39,076 nt of DNA from Bacteroidales bacterium (lineage in GTDB: Bacteria; Bacteroidota; Bacteroidia; Bacteroidales; P3), in NCBI GenBank assembly GCA_016292015.1, contig JAEEZY010000010.1, positions 1 to 39,076 on the forward strand, written 5' to 3'. Under the pieces are notes generated by a model that was not told the DNA's origin, ran no database searches, and saw only the letters and a program-made list of their open reading frames with translations. A program made the position numbers and the translations under genes. The first letter of the stretch is position 1. Every line of letters begins with the position of its first letter. Positions 1 through 8,373 of the stretch are shown piece by piece.

Positions 1-99
1 CCACTCTCTCCGCCGAATACATATCCTTTGTTCAGGCCGAAATCAACCTCCGCCCCAGAAAACTTTTGAACTTCCTTACACCAAAATATAAATTTATGC

Positions 100-107
100 T
101 ATATTTG
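100..107 (+). promoter_or_regulatory. Possible Bacteroidetes -7 box before the truncated FISUMP gene
   Basis: TATATTTG fits the TAnnTTTG -7 consensus and is followed by GCAC. No clear -33 TTG lies at the usual spacing. It sits about 30 bases before the point where FISUMP homology begins, so it may belong to a different original gene that became joined to the FISUMP fragment. Confidence 0.35.
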
Positions 108-215
108 CACAACAGCGTTGCACTTGGTTGTTGAGTCTACAATCTCACAGGTGCGTATGCCAATGCCGACTGGGGCATTTACAACAAGATTGAGAACGGC
201 GGAAAGTTTACTGGA

Positions 216-2051
216 ATGTGGCGGACGCTGACCAAAGACGAGTGGGAATATCTGATTGGGAACAACACCAAGCGCATCGGTAAGTGGGCTCTTGCATCTA
301 TCGATGGGATATACAAAGGTGTGTTGTTTCTGCCAGATGAGTGGACGTTGCCGACTGGTTGTAGCTACACGGCAGGGAGAAATAACGGATACGAGACAAA
401 CAAATACACTTATGCCCAGTGGGAGAAAATGCAGTCGGCTGGTGCGGTATTCTTGCCTGCTGCGGGAAAACGTGATGGCACAGAGGTAAGTGGCACAGGT
501 TCGAGCTGCTACTATTGGTCTGGGACGTACTACAATGAGGGCGACGCATGGATCATAAACTTCTACAGTGGTGGTTTCAACGTGGAAAGATACGCCCGAT
601 ACTTCGGCATGTCCGTCCGTCTCGTCCGCCGAGTGCAGACGCCGTTGGCAAATAGCTCTTGGGTCGATATGGGATTGCCCAGCGGCACTCTCTGGTACTC
701 CTGCAACCTAGGAACCACCAAACCCCAAGGCTACGGCGCCTACTTCGCCTGGGGCGAGACAAAACCGAAAGCAAACTATGAATGGAGCACGTATGCTTAC
801 GGAACAGGATCGGATGCGCTTACGAAATACTACGACAGTGACGGATTGACCGTACTTGAATCGGGCGACGACGCGGCGAAAAACGCTTTCGGCGCGAGCG
901 CTCGAATACCTACAAAAGACGAATGGCAGGAGCTGTGGGACAACTGCACAGGCGAATGGACAAAGTATAACGGCGTGAACGGCTACATGCTCACCAGCAA
1001 CAGCAATGGCAACCGCATCTTCCTGCCCGCCGCCGGCTACCGCTACGACGCGGGGCTCAGCAGCACGGGCGAGTACGGCCGCTACTGGTCGGCGTCGGTC
1101 CTCACGGACCTCCCGGGCAACGCGTGGGGCGTGTACTTCAATTCGGACAACCAGGACGTGGGCAACTACGGCCGCCGCTTTGGGCTATCCGTCCGTGCGG
1201 TCAAAGGTGGCTCACAGACGAATGATGCTTTGGCTGAAGCCTTTGACGAGAACGGCGCTTCGATAAAAACCTTCACGGTGGCGGAGGGACGTACGGTACA
1301 CTTCTCGAAGGGCAACCTGTGGTATAACGCCGCCGCGAACTTGTGGCGTTTTGCGCCGGAACAGTACGAATATATCGGCGAAGCCAACAGCAATATCTCG
1401 GAAACCTACAACGAATATATCGACCTCTTCGGCTGGGGCACCAGCGGATGGAACAGCGGAGCAAATGAGTATCAACCTTGGGCGACAAGTGAGAGTTATT
1501 CCGATTATTATCCTGGCGGCAGTTATGAGAACAACTTGACGGGCGAGTATGCCAACGCCGACTGGGGCGTGTATAACCCCATCGAAGACGGCGGTAACCA
1601 GGCGGGAATGTGGCGCACGCTGACAAAGGATGAGTGGGAGTATCTTTTGTTTACGAGAAATGCTTCGACTGTTAGCGGAACAGATAACGCAAGGTATGCG
1701 ATAGCGACGATAGTCGGTACGGCTGGTTTGATAATTCTACCCAACGACTTTACTATGCCTGATGGAGTAAATGCATTGGTGAATATAAACACAACAGATG
1801 CCAATTTTACAAACAATTCATATACCACAGAGCAATGGATGAAGTTAGAATTGGCAGGCGCGATATTCTTGCCGGCTGCTGGCTACCGCATGGGTACGAA
1901 TATAACCGATGCGGGTGAGTACGGCAACTATTGGGCAAGTACAAGCAGCAATGAAGAAAAGGCAGGGTTCATGTTATTCTTTAACGGCAATGTCGCAACA
2001 TCCGACTACACACGCAAATGCGGGCATTCTGTCCGTCTCGTGAAGGATTAA
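216..2051 (+). CDS. FISUMP-type repeat protein, apparently 5'-truncated
   Basis: The protein is built from repeats of the Fibrobacter succinogenes major paralogous (FISUMP) type, a surface or secreted family of unknown function that is common in Bacteroidales. The first ~140 residues are the C-terminal part of one module (WRTLTKDEWEYL, then FLPAAG and SVRLVRR). Residues ~145-335 are a second module, with WVDMGLPSGTLW near its start and SVRAVKGG at its end. Residues ~340-611 are a full long module (FSKGNLWYN, IDLFGWGTSGWN, NLTGEYANADWG, WRTLTKDEWEYL, SVRLVKD). Codons 138-215, upstream of the first ATG, still read in frame as the matching module sequence (NLTGAYANADWG), but a TGA at 132-134 closes the frame and no signal peptide remains. 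I infer loss of the 5' part by recombination or deletion. The ATG at 216 is only the first available start; expression is uncertain. Confidence 0.7.
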   Translation: MWRTLTKDEWEYLIGNNTKRIGKWALASIDGIYKGVLFLPDEWTLPTGCSYTAGRNNGYETNKYTYAQWEKMQSAGAVFLPAAGKRDGTEVSGTGSSCYYWSGTYYNEGDAWIINFYSGGFNVERYARYFGMSVRLVRRVQTPLANSSWVDMGLPSGTLWYSCNLGTTKPQGYGAYFAWGETKPKANYEWSTYAYGTGSDALTKYYDSDGLTVLESGDDAAKNAFGASARIPTKDEWQELWDNCTGEWTKYNGVNGYMLTSNSNGNRIFLPAAGYRYDAGLSSTGEYGRYWSASVLTDLPGNAWGVYFNSDNQDVGNYGRRFGLSVRAVKGGSQTNDALAEAFDENGASIKTFTVAEGRTVHFSKGNLWYNAAANLWRFAPEQYEYIGEANSNISETYNEYIDLFGWGTSGWNSGANEYQPWATSESYSDYYPGGSYENNLTGEYANADWGVYNPIEDGGNQAGMWRTLTKDEWEYLLFTRNASTVSGTDNARYAIATIVGTAGLIILPNDFTMPDGVNALVNINTTDANFTNNSYTTEQWMKLELAGAIFLPAAGYRMGTNITDAGEYGNYWASTSSNEEKAGFMLFFNGNVATSDYTRKCGHSVRLVKD

Positions 2052-2185
2052 ACCGCCTTTTATACCACCCTCAGAATAAACCTCTTACACAACCATATTC
2101 CCGAACAATAACCCTCTTTTCCGTGGGCGCGTTCGGCAGTTAACAAGGTGTTGATAAAACTCTTGAACACGTCCGTTTTTTTTCG

Positions 2186-2193
2186 TATCTTTG
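2186..2193 (+). promoter_or_regulatory. gyrB promoter -7 box
   Basis: TATCTTTG matches the Bacteroidetes -7 consensus. A TTG at 2163-2165 gives a -33-like element with a 20-base spacer. The gyrB ATG lies 43 bases downstream. Confidence 0.65.
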
Positions 2194-2236
2194 CATTCTA
2201 TTTCTAAAGAAAATAATATAAAAAGACATACTGAAA

Positions 2237-4192
2237 ATGAGCGAAGAAATCAAAAAACAAGAAGACTACAGCGCAAGTAACATTACCGTTCTTGAAGGAT
2301 TGGAGGCCGTACGCGTACGCCCGGCCATGTACATCGGCGACGTCAACTTCCGTGGCATGCACCATCTCGTCTATGAGGTGGTTGACAACTCCATCGACGA
2401 GGCCCTCGCCGGCTTCTGCACCAAAATCAACGTCACCATCGAGGAGGACAACTCCATAACCGTCGAGGACAACGGACGCGGCATACCCGTCGATATGCAC
2501 GAGAAAGAGCACCGCTCCGCCCTCGAGGTCGTCATGACCGTGCTGCACGCCGGCGGCAAGTTCGACAAAGGCAGCTACAAGGTCTCCGGAGGCTTGCACG
2601 GCGTCGGCGTGAGCTGCGTCAACGCGCTCTCCGACCACATGACCGTACAGGTGTTCCGCGACGGCAAGGTCTATCAGCAGGAGTACTCGAAAGGCCTCCC
2701 GCTCTATGCCGTCAAGGAAATCGGCACCACCGACAAGCGCGGCACCAAGGTCCACTTCCACCCCGACCCGTCGATATTCACCGTATCAGAATACGACTAC
2801 TCGACCCTCTCCAACCGTCTGCGCGAACTCGCCTACCTCAACAAGGGCATCGAGCTGAACATCGAGGACAAGCGTCCGCTCGACGACGGCACCTTCCAGA
2901 AAGACCGCTTCTTCTCGGAGAACGGCCTCAAGGACTTCCTCCACTACCTCGACGCCAACCGCCAGAGCATCATGCCCGAACCCATCTACATCGAAGGCGA
3001 GAAGCAGGGCATACCCATCGAGATAGCCCTCCAGTACAACACCTCGTTCGCCGAGAACCTCCACTCCTACGTCAACAACATCAACACCCACGAGGGCGGC
3101 ACCCACCTCACCGGATTCCGAAGCGGCCTCACCCGCACCCTCAAGACCTACGCCGAGAATAACAAACTCCTCATAAGCAGCCGCAAGAAGAACGAAGTCA
3201 TCGAGGTCTCGCCCGAAGACTTCCGTCAGGGCCTCACCGCAGTCATCTCGGTCAAGGTGGCCGAACCCCAGTTCGAAGGACAGACAAAGACCAAGCTCGG
3301 CAACACCGAGGTGCGCGGAGCCGTAGATAAGGCCGTCAGCGAGATGCTCGAAGCCTACCTCGAAGAACATCCCGAAGAGGCGAAGAACATCGTCCGCAAG
3401 ATTGTCGTCGCCGCCGAAGCCCGCATAGCCGCCTTCAAGGCCAGCGAGAGCGTCAAGCGCAGCACCGCCTTCAGCACACAGGGACTTCCCGGCAAGCTGG
3501 CCGACTGCCAGAGCAACGACCCATCGGAGTGCGAGATTTACTTCGTCGAGGGTGACTCCGCAGGCGGATCGGCACAAACCGGACGCGACCGCAGGTTCCA
3601 AGCCATCCTGCCGCTCAAAGGTAAGATTCTCAACGTCGAGAAAGCCAGCGTCGACCGCGCTTTCGACAGCGAGGAGATACGCAACATCTACACCGCCCTC
3701 GGCGTCCACAAAGGTACAGCCGAAGACCCCAAGGCGCTCAACACCGAGAAGCTCCGCTACCACAAGATCATCATCATGACCGATGCCGATGTCGATGGAG
3801 CACACATCGACACCCTCATGCTCACCTTCTTCTTCCGCTATATGCCCGAACTTATCGAGAACGGCTACGTCTATCTCGCCACCCCGCCCCTCTACCTCGT
3901 CAAGAAAGGCAACCGCAACATCTACTGCTGGACAGAGGAAGACCGCATCAAGGCACTCGAGGAAGTGGGCGACAAGGGCATCCACGTGCAGCGCTACAAA
4001 GGTCTCGGTGAGATGAACCCCGACCAGCTTTGGGAGACCACCATGAACCCCGCCAACCGTCAGCTGCGCCAGGTGACCATCGACAACGCCGCCTCGGCCG
4101 ACTACATCTTCTCGATGCTCATGGGCGACGACGTGCCGCCAAGAAGAGAGTTCATCGAAAAGAACGCCACCTACGCCAACATCGACGCATAA
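2237..4192 (+). CDS. gyrB: DNA gyrase subunit B
   Basis: This is the ATPase subunit of DNA gyrase, which introduces negative supercoils together with GyrA in the cytoplasm. The GHKL ATPase domain is at the N-terminus (RPAMYIG at ~29, catalytic region EVVDNSIDEA at ~47, GRGIP, then GGLHGVGVSCVNALS). The transducer domain follows. The TOPRIM domain starts near residue 438 with EGDSAGGSA, and its metal-binding DADVDGAH is near 516. The C-terminus carries QRYKGLGEMN. At 651 residues the length is normal for the short bacterial GyrB lacking the ~170-residue insert of E. coli. The first residues (MSEEIKKQEDYSASNITVLEG) fit Bacteroidales GyrB, supporting this ATG. Codons are strongly C-ending, consistent with good expression. 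It has its own promoter. The usual Bacteroidales neighbour rpsT is not upstream; the FISUMP remnant lies there instead. Confidence 0.97.
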   Translation: MSEEIKKQEDYSASNITVLEGLEAVRVRPAMYIGDVNFRGMHHLVYEVVDNSIDEALAGFCTKINVTIEEDNSITVEDNGRGIPVDMHEKEHRSALEVVMTVLHAGGKFDKGSYKVSGGLHGVGVSCVNALSDHMTVQVFRDGKVYQQEYSKGLPLYAVKEIGTTDKRGTKVHFHPDPSIFTVSEYDYSTLSNRLRELAYLNKGIELNIEDKRPLDDGTFQKDRFFSENGLKDFLHYLDANRQSIMPEPIYIEGEKQGIPIEIALQYNTSFAENLHSYVNNINTHEGGTHLTGFRSGLTRTLKTYAENNKLLISSRKKNEVIEVSPEDFRQGLTAVISVKVAEPQFEGQTKTKLGNTEVRGAVDKAVSEMLEAYLEEHPEEAKNIVRKIVVAAEARIAAFKASESVKRSTAFSTQGLPGKLADCQSNDPSECEIYFVEGDSAGGSAQTGRDRRFQAILPLKGKILNVEKASVDRAFDSEEIRNIYTALGVHKGTAEDPKALNTEKLRYHKIIIMTDADVDGAHIDTLMLTFFFRYMPELIENGYVYLATPPLYLVKKGNRNIYCWTEEDRIKALEEVGDKGIHVQRYKGLGEMNPDQLWETTMNPANRQLRQVTIDNAASADYIFSMLMGDDVPPRREFIEKNATYANIDA

Positions 4193-4206
4193 CAATCAAC
4201 CCCAAC

Positions 4207-4237
4207 GTCGGACAAGTCCGACAAGTCCGACCCGTCC
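4207..4237. repeat. Short 9-bp tandem repeat with a 7-bp dyad after gyrB
   Basis: Unit GACAAGTCC occurs twice (4211-4219, 4220-4228), followed by the variant GACCCGTCC (4229-4237). GTCGGAC at 4207-4213 and GTCCGAC at 4216-4222 form a perfect inverted repeat around AA. There is no T-run, so it is not a standard terminator. Confidence 0.7.
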
Positions 4238-4261
4238 GATAAACCCCAAAAAACAACCATT

Positions 4262-5011
4262 ATGGATAAGAGAAATCTTTTGTTAATCAGCAACTCCACC
4301 ATGCGGGGTGAGGCTTACCTCGGTTGGTGCAAAGACATGATCGCCGACTTCTGTCGCCGTCATAATGTGAAACGCGTACTCTTCGTCCCCTACGCAGGCG
4401 TATCGCTCGCCGAAGGCGGATTGACCAAATCATACGACGCCTACGAGCGCAAAGTCGCCGCCGTATATAAAGAGTTCGGCGTGAAGCTGACTTCGGTACA
4501 CCACAAGGCGCTGCCCGTCAACGCCGTTTACGACACCGACTGCGTCGCCGTGGGTGGCGGCAACACCTTCCACCTGGTGAAGGAGCTGCAGCGCACAGGT
4601 CTCATGCAAGCCATACGCCAGCGTGCCTTCGACGGCATGCCCTATATGGGTTGGAGCGCCGGAAGCAACGTGGCCGGCCCCACCCTCTGCACCACCAACG
4701 ACATGCCGATAGTCATGCCGGCATCGTTCGACTGCATGGGTATCGTACCCTTCCAGATCAACCCCCACTACACCGACTTCTTCGACCCGAAGCACGGCGG
4801 CGAAACCCGCGACGACCGCCTGAAGGAGTACATCATGGTGAACCCCAAAGCCACCGTCGCCGCCATACGCGAGGCAACGGCCCTGCTCCTCGAAGAGGGT
4901 AACCTCTCTCTTATCGGCAAGCCCAACAAGATGAAAGTCTTCAAGACCAAGATGGAGAACACCAAGGAATACGGCCTCAAAGACAACCTCAACTTCCTCC
5001 TGAAAGCGTAG
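4262..5011 (+). CDS. pepE: Dipeptidase E (alpha-aspartyl dipeptidase, family S51)
   Basis: Family S51 enzymes hydrolyse dipeptides with an N-terminal aspartate in the cytoplasm using a serine on a nucleophile elbow. Here GWSAGSN places the nucleophile at Ser132. Other family marks are LLLISNST at the N-terminus, VGGGNTFHLV near residue 98 and INPHYTDF, which includes a likely catalytic-region histidine. The length of 249 is slightly above the usual ~230. It lies 69 bases after gyrB, separated by a tandem repeat; no separate -7 box was seen, so readthrough from gyrB is possible. It ends just before a dispersed repeat and the DUF805 pair. Confidence 0.9.
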   Translation: MDKRNLLLISNSTMRGEAYLGWCKDMIADFCRRHNVKRVLFVPYAGVSLAEGGLTKSYDAYERKVAAVYKEFGVKLTSVHHKALPVNAVYDTDCVAVGGGNTFHLVKELQRTGLMQAIRQRAFDGMPYMGWSAGSNVAGPTLCTTNDMPIVMPASFDCMGIVPFQINPHYTDFFDPKHGGETRDDRLKEYIMVNPKATVAAIREATALLLEEGNLSLIGKPNKMKVFKTKMENTKEYGLKDNLNFLLKA

Positions 5012-5018
5012 AGTTAGC

Positions 5019-5061
5019 GTACATTTGTCAATTCACTAATCACTATTCACTAATCACTAAA
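5019..5061. repeat. Dispersed TTAGTGA / GAATTGACAAATG repeat (reverse orientation)
   Basis: The plus strand reads GTACATTTGTCAATTCACTA followed by two further ATCACTA units. The first 20 bases are an exact reverse complement of 27023-27042. It includes TACATTTG (5020-5027), a perfect TAnnTTTG -7 box pointing at the DUF805 gene that starts at 5065. Confidence 0.75.
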
Positions 5062-5064
5062 GTC

Positions 5065-5961
5065 ATGAAGTGGTTCATCAAATGTTTCAAGCAGTATGTC
5101 GATTTCAAAGGTCGTGCCCGCAGACGTGAGTTCTGGTGGTTCGCACTCATCTGCTCCATCATCTCACTGGTGCTGATGGTCGGCATCGCCGTACCCATCG
5201 TCAAACAGATGACGCTCAACAAAGACTTCTACGGTCTCACCGAAGAAGCCCTACAAGGCAAACAAGTCTCTGACTCCGAGGTGGCAAACCAAGTTCACAC
5301 CGAGAACATCAACGAGGACAACGCTCAGGAGTTGCTCGACATGCTGCAGAATAGCGGCGTCATCGACCTTCCGGCAGAAGTGACCGACAACGAGGATGCG
5401 AAGATAGCAAAGGCGCAGGTGGTGACCATCAACGCCAACAACCTCAACGACTCGACAATAAAAGACCTCTTCGACCTGCTCGAGAGGAACGGTATCGTCG
5501 ATGAAGAACTGTCGGACAAGGTGATGCACAACGGAGAGGTATTTGACAGCAAAAGAGAGGTCAAGAACGATGACGGCACCTCAACCACCATTTACGAAAC
5601 CGACTACGTCAAACGCGTTCGGAATATGATGGCACGCATGATGGCGAAGAGCCCGTTCTATTGGATTTATGTCGCATTCTTTCTGGTAGTCCTGCTTCCG
5701 AGCATCGCAGTATCGGTACGCCGCCTGCACGACATCGAACGTTCAGGTTGGTGGTATCTGCTGTTCTCCGTGCTGATGTTACTGCCCGTGATTCCCAACC
5801 ACCTGAACCTTACCGGATTCCTACCCACATTCCTGAACCTGTTGGCATTTGGCACATTAATATTCTATATAGTGGTGATGTGCAAAGACTCGCAACCCGG
5901 CGATAACAAGTGGGGCCCCAATCCCAAAGAGATCAACGCAAATGATCAACCCGAAGCCTAA
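5065..5961 (+). CDS. DUF805 family membrane protein with acidic soluble insert
   Basis: DUF805 (YhaH-like) proteins are small inner-membrane proteins of unknown function. The N-terminal signature is present (FKGRARRREFWWF at ~15-27), followed by a membrane segment at ~28-50. A second membrane block begins near residue 195 (FYWIYVAFFLVVLLPSIAVSVRRLHD), with two more hydrophobic stretches and the family C-terminus DSQPGDNKWGPNP. Between the first and second membrane blocks is a ~130-residue, Asp/Glu/Asn-rich, mostly hydrophilic segment that ordinary ~120-200 residue members lack. It forms a tandem pair with the next gene, and the two share an almost identical first 27 residues. The insert may be an extra soluble domain; its role is unknown. 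Confidence 0.85.
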   Translation: MKWFIKCFKQYVDFKGRARRREFWWFALICSIISLVLMVGIAVPIVKQMTLNKDFYGLTEEALQGKQVSDSEVANQVHTENINEDNAQELLDMLQNSGVIDLPAEVTDNEDAKIAKAQVVTINANNLNDSTIKDLFDLLERNGIVDEELSDKVMHNGEVFDSKREVKNDDGTSTTIYETDYVKRVRNMMARMMAKSPFYWIYVAFFLVVLLPSIAVSVRRLHDIERSGWWYLLFSVLMLLPVIPNHLNLTGFLPTFLNLLAFGTLIFYIVVMCKDSQPGDNKWGPNPKEINANDQPEA

Positions 5962-6022
5962 CCATCTTCACCCCCACACCTTTTTAACTATTAAACCCTT
6001 TAAACCCTTAAAAATAATTACC

Positions 6023-6613
6023 ATGAATTGGTTCATTAAATGTTTCAAGCAGTATGCCGACTTCAAAGGTCGCGCCCGCAGACGTGAATTCTGGTGGTTC
6101 ACGCTTATCAACTTCATCATCATGTTTGTAATGATGATATTCATGATGGTGCCTATGGTTAAAGGTATGATAAACGACCCCGAGATGATGGAGGCTATAA
6201 ACGATGCCGGCGTCTATGGTTCAACTGCCCTCGACGATGATTACACAAAGCAGATGTACTCGCTGATGATGCACAGTACGGCCTTTTACGTCTATTGCAT
6301 CTTTTGCCTGCTGATACTCCTGCCCAGCTTGGCTGTCACGGTGCGCCGCCTGCACGACACGGGGCGTTCCGGTTGGTGGTTCGTGCCGCTGTATGTCGGT
6401 ATGCTTTTGAACAACATACCCACGCTGTTCAGCTGCAGCATAGGCGTCAAGATGTTGCTGATGCTCATCTCGCTCGCTGCTTTGATAGTATATCTGGTGT
6501 TCATGTTCCTCGACTCGCAGGAGGGCGAGAACAAATGGGGGCCCAACCCCAAAGACCTCTTCGCCGACGACGCGTCTCCCGAACACGAAGAACTACCGAC
6601 AACAGAAAACTAA
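6023..6613 (+). CDS. DUF805 family membrane protein (tandem paralogue)
   Basis: The same family as the preceding gene, without its large insert (196 residues). The N-terminus MNWFIKCFKQYADFKGRARR is nearly the same as the upstream copy, and the DNA of this part is also close, indicating recent duplication or gene conversion. The first membrane segment is at ~28-50, followed by a short Met/Asp-rich loop, SLAVTVRRLHDTGRSGWWFVP, two further hydrophobic segments and DSQEGENKWGPNPKD at the C-terminus. An in-frame ATG at 5942 exists, but it overlaps the previous gene and would add a proline-rich leader; the ATG at 6023 matches the paralogue. A hairpin terminator follows. Confidence 0.88.
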   Translation: MNWFIKCFKQYADFKGRARRREFWWFTLINFIIMFVMMIFMMVPMVKGMINDPEMMEAINDAGVYGSTALDDDYTKQMYSLMMHSTAFYVYCIFCLLILLPSLAVTVRRLHDTGRSGWWFVPLYVGMLLNNIPTLFSCSIGVKMLLMLISLAALIVYLVFMFLDSQEGENKWGPNPKDLFADDASPEHEELPTTEN

Positions 6614-6621
6614 AACAAATA

Positions 6622-6655
6622 CAAAGGGGAGCATCAATGTTCCCCTTGTTTTTAA
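6622..6655 (+). terminator. Rho-independent terminator after the DUF805 pair
   Basis: AAGGGGA (6624-6630) pairs with TCCCCTT (6641-6647) around a ~10-base loop, followed by GTTTTT. It closes the DUF805 unit before the gene at 6693. Confidence 0.75.
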
Positions 6656-6692
6656 ATAAACTCTGACCAACCACAATCGCCCCCTATTCTGA

Positions 6693-7436
6693 ATGAGAAC
6701 GATTAAAATACTTGCCGCATTGTTTTGTTGCGCTGTTTCATTTCCTTCAACGGCACAACATACAACCACACTCATGGGCGACACGGTAGAGTACATCAGG
6801 ATAGTGGAAAGCAACAGTTACCTTGATCATAAAGACCACGAAACGGTTTACCCTCCCGAGGCTCGAATTGAATTCCTGTTGCCCGAAAAACGTCAGATTT
6901 TATTGGAAAGAAAAGCTAGTCGCACCAAAACAACAGCAATAGAAAATGCAACCCTTACACACCTCGATAGCTTGATGACGGAGATACACAAAAGCCGCCC
7001 GGCGACTGCCGCTGAACTCGGCATCACCGACAAGATGCTGAAAAACACTCTGCACGACAAGGCTGTAAGGGAAATAGTCAGACGATATTTTTATGACGAC
7101 CTACTGAAACGAGTCTCTGTTGAGCACTTCGACCGATGGTTGGCATCCCAATACGAGGAATACAAAGACACAAATACAACATTAATCATAGCGGATTATT
7201 TCTTTGAAATCCGTGTGGAGATTGTGCTGAAAAACCACAATAAAACGTACATAATCTACCGTCGTTTCTCACCTGAACTACCATATCTTTTCAATGCCCA
7301 CAACCGATTCAACCTTAACACCTACCGTCACCTGTGCGCATTGATGCCAAAGACCTTTGACTTCAGTTACCGCGACTTTCAAAAGCAGTTAATAATAATA
7401 TATATCAAACAACTTATAGAACCCTCAAGGCTATGA
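6693..7436 (+). CDS. Secreted protein of unknown function
   Basis: Not recognised. A signal peptide is visible ([22 protein letters not shown], cleavage likely after AQ), so the protein is probably periplasmic or surface-exposed. The mature ~225 residues are rich in charged and aromatic residues, with a helical-looking middle ([20 protein letters not shown]) and a C-terminal [16 protein letters not shown]. No catalytic motif or lipobox is apparent. The stop overlaps the start of nfo in ATGA, so the two are translationally coupled. No -7 box was found between the terminator and this start. Confidence 0.7.
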   Translation: MRTIKILAALFCCAVSFPSTAQHTTTLMGDTVEYIRIVESNSYLDHKDHETVYPPEARIEFLLPEKRQILLERKASRTKTTAIENATLTHLDSLMTEIHKSRPATAAELGITDKMLKNTLHDKAVREIVRRYFYDDLLKRVSVEHFDRWLASQYEEYKDTNTTLIIADYFFEIRVEIVLKNHNKTYIIYRRFSPELPYLFNAHNRFNLNTYRHLCALMPKTFDFSYRDFQKQLIIIYIKQLIEPSRL

Positions 7437-8272
7437 CAAAATATATCGGAGCGCATGTAAGTGCTAGCGGTGGCGTCTGCAACGCCATACTTAACGCGGA
7501 AGCCATCGGAGCCAGCGCCTTCGCGCTGTTCACCAGAAACCAACGCAGCTGGGTCAGCAAACCCCTCTCCACGGAGGAGATACATGCGTTCAAAGACCTC
7601 CTCGCCGAGCGGGGATTCAAGCCGGAATATGTGCTACCCCACGACAGTTACCTCATCAACCTCGGCTCTCCCGACGAGGAAACCTTCCAGAAAAGCCGCG
7701 CCGCCTTCCTCGACGAGATGCAGCGAGCTCAGCAGCTCGGCCTGCAGCTGATGAACTTCCACCCGGGAAGTCACCTCAACAAGATAAGCGAGGAGGAATG
7801 TCTCGACCAGATAGCACGTGAGATAAACCGCGCCCTCGACCAAACCGAAGGAGTGACGGCGGTGATAGAGAACACCGCCGGACAGGGCACTAACCTCGGA
7901 TGGAAGTTTGAACACATAGCACGTATTATTGAAGGTGTCGAGGACAAGAGCCGCGTGGGAGTGTGCATCGACACATGCCACACCATAGCCGCCGGCTACG
8001 ACCTCTCGACCGAGATGGGTTACCAGTTCGCGATGGAGGAGTTCGAGCGTGTGGTAGGATTCAAATACCTGCGGGCAGTACACCTCAACGACAGCAAGAA
8101 AGGCGCAGGCAGCCACGTTGACCGCCACGAGGTACTCGGTGAAGGGTTCTTAGGAAAAGCCTTCTTCGAACGCTTCATGCACGACCCCCGCTTCGACGAG
8201 ATGCCCATAATACTCGAGACGCCCGACCCGATGCGCTGGGCAGACGAGATAAGATGGCTTAGGAGCTTGTGA
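7433..8272 (+). CDS. nfo: Endonuclease IV (AP endonuclease)
   Basis: Endonuclease IV cleaves DNA 5' of abasic sites in base excision repair and uses three zinc ions in a TIM barrel. Family motifs appear in order: GAHVSASGG at the N-terminus, [43 protein letters not shown] and ILETPDP near the end. These supply the expected His, Glu and Asp metal ligands. The length of 279 is normal. The start overlaps the preceding secreted-protein gene by four bases. The stop TGA is the first part of a TGATTAGTGATTAG dispersed repeat. Confidence 0.96.
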   Translation: MTKYIGAHVSASGGVCNAILNAEAIGASAFALFTRNQRSWVSKPLSTEEIHAFKDLLAERGFKPEYVLPHDSYLINLGSPDEETFQKSRAAFLDEMQRAQQLGLQLMNFHPGSHLNKISEEECLDQIAREINRALDQTEGVTAVIENTAGQGTNLGWKFEHIARIIEGVEDKSRVGVCIDTCHTIAAGYDLSTEMGYQFAMEEFERVVGFKYLRAVHLNDSKKGAGSHVDRHEVLGEGFLGKAFFERFMHDPRFDEMPIILETPDPMRWADEIRWLRSL

Positions 8273-8346
8273 TTAGTGATTAGTGAATTGACAAATGATA
8301 CTTGCCAACCACTAACTGCTGACCGCCAACTGCCAACTGCCAACTG
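8270..8346. repeat. Composite dispersed repeat between nfo and typA
   Basis: Begins with TGATTAGTGAT, then TAGTGAATTGACAAATG (8281-8297), shared with 5022-5038 (reverse) and 27023-27039. Then comes ACTTGCCAAC, also shared in part with the 27 kb copy, and a CAACTGC heptamer in three tandem copies (~8328-8348). It fills the whole gap between two convergent genes. Confidence 0.75.
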
Positions 8347-8373
8347 CTTTTATCGCCTTGTGCGGGCACGCAC

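Noticed and set aside
2137..2185. Possible replication origin next to gyrB
   Set aside because: TGTTGATAA is close to a DnaA box in reverse, but only one such site is present and there is no dnaA or box cluster.
2786..4195. Long minus-strand open frame (469 codons) opposite gyrB
   Set aside because: It is a by-product of the C-ending codon bias of gyrB. The translation is Val/Gly/Asp-rich low complexity, and gyrB is certain.
8345..8372. typA terminator
   Set aside because: GTGCG/CGCAC makes only a 5-bp stem and no T-run follows on the minus strand.
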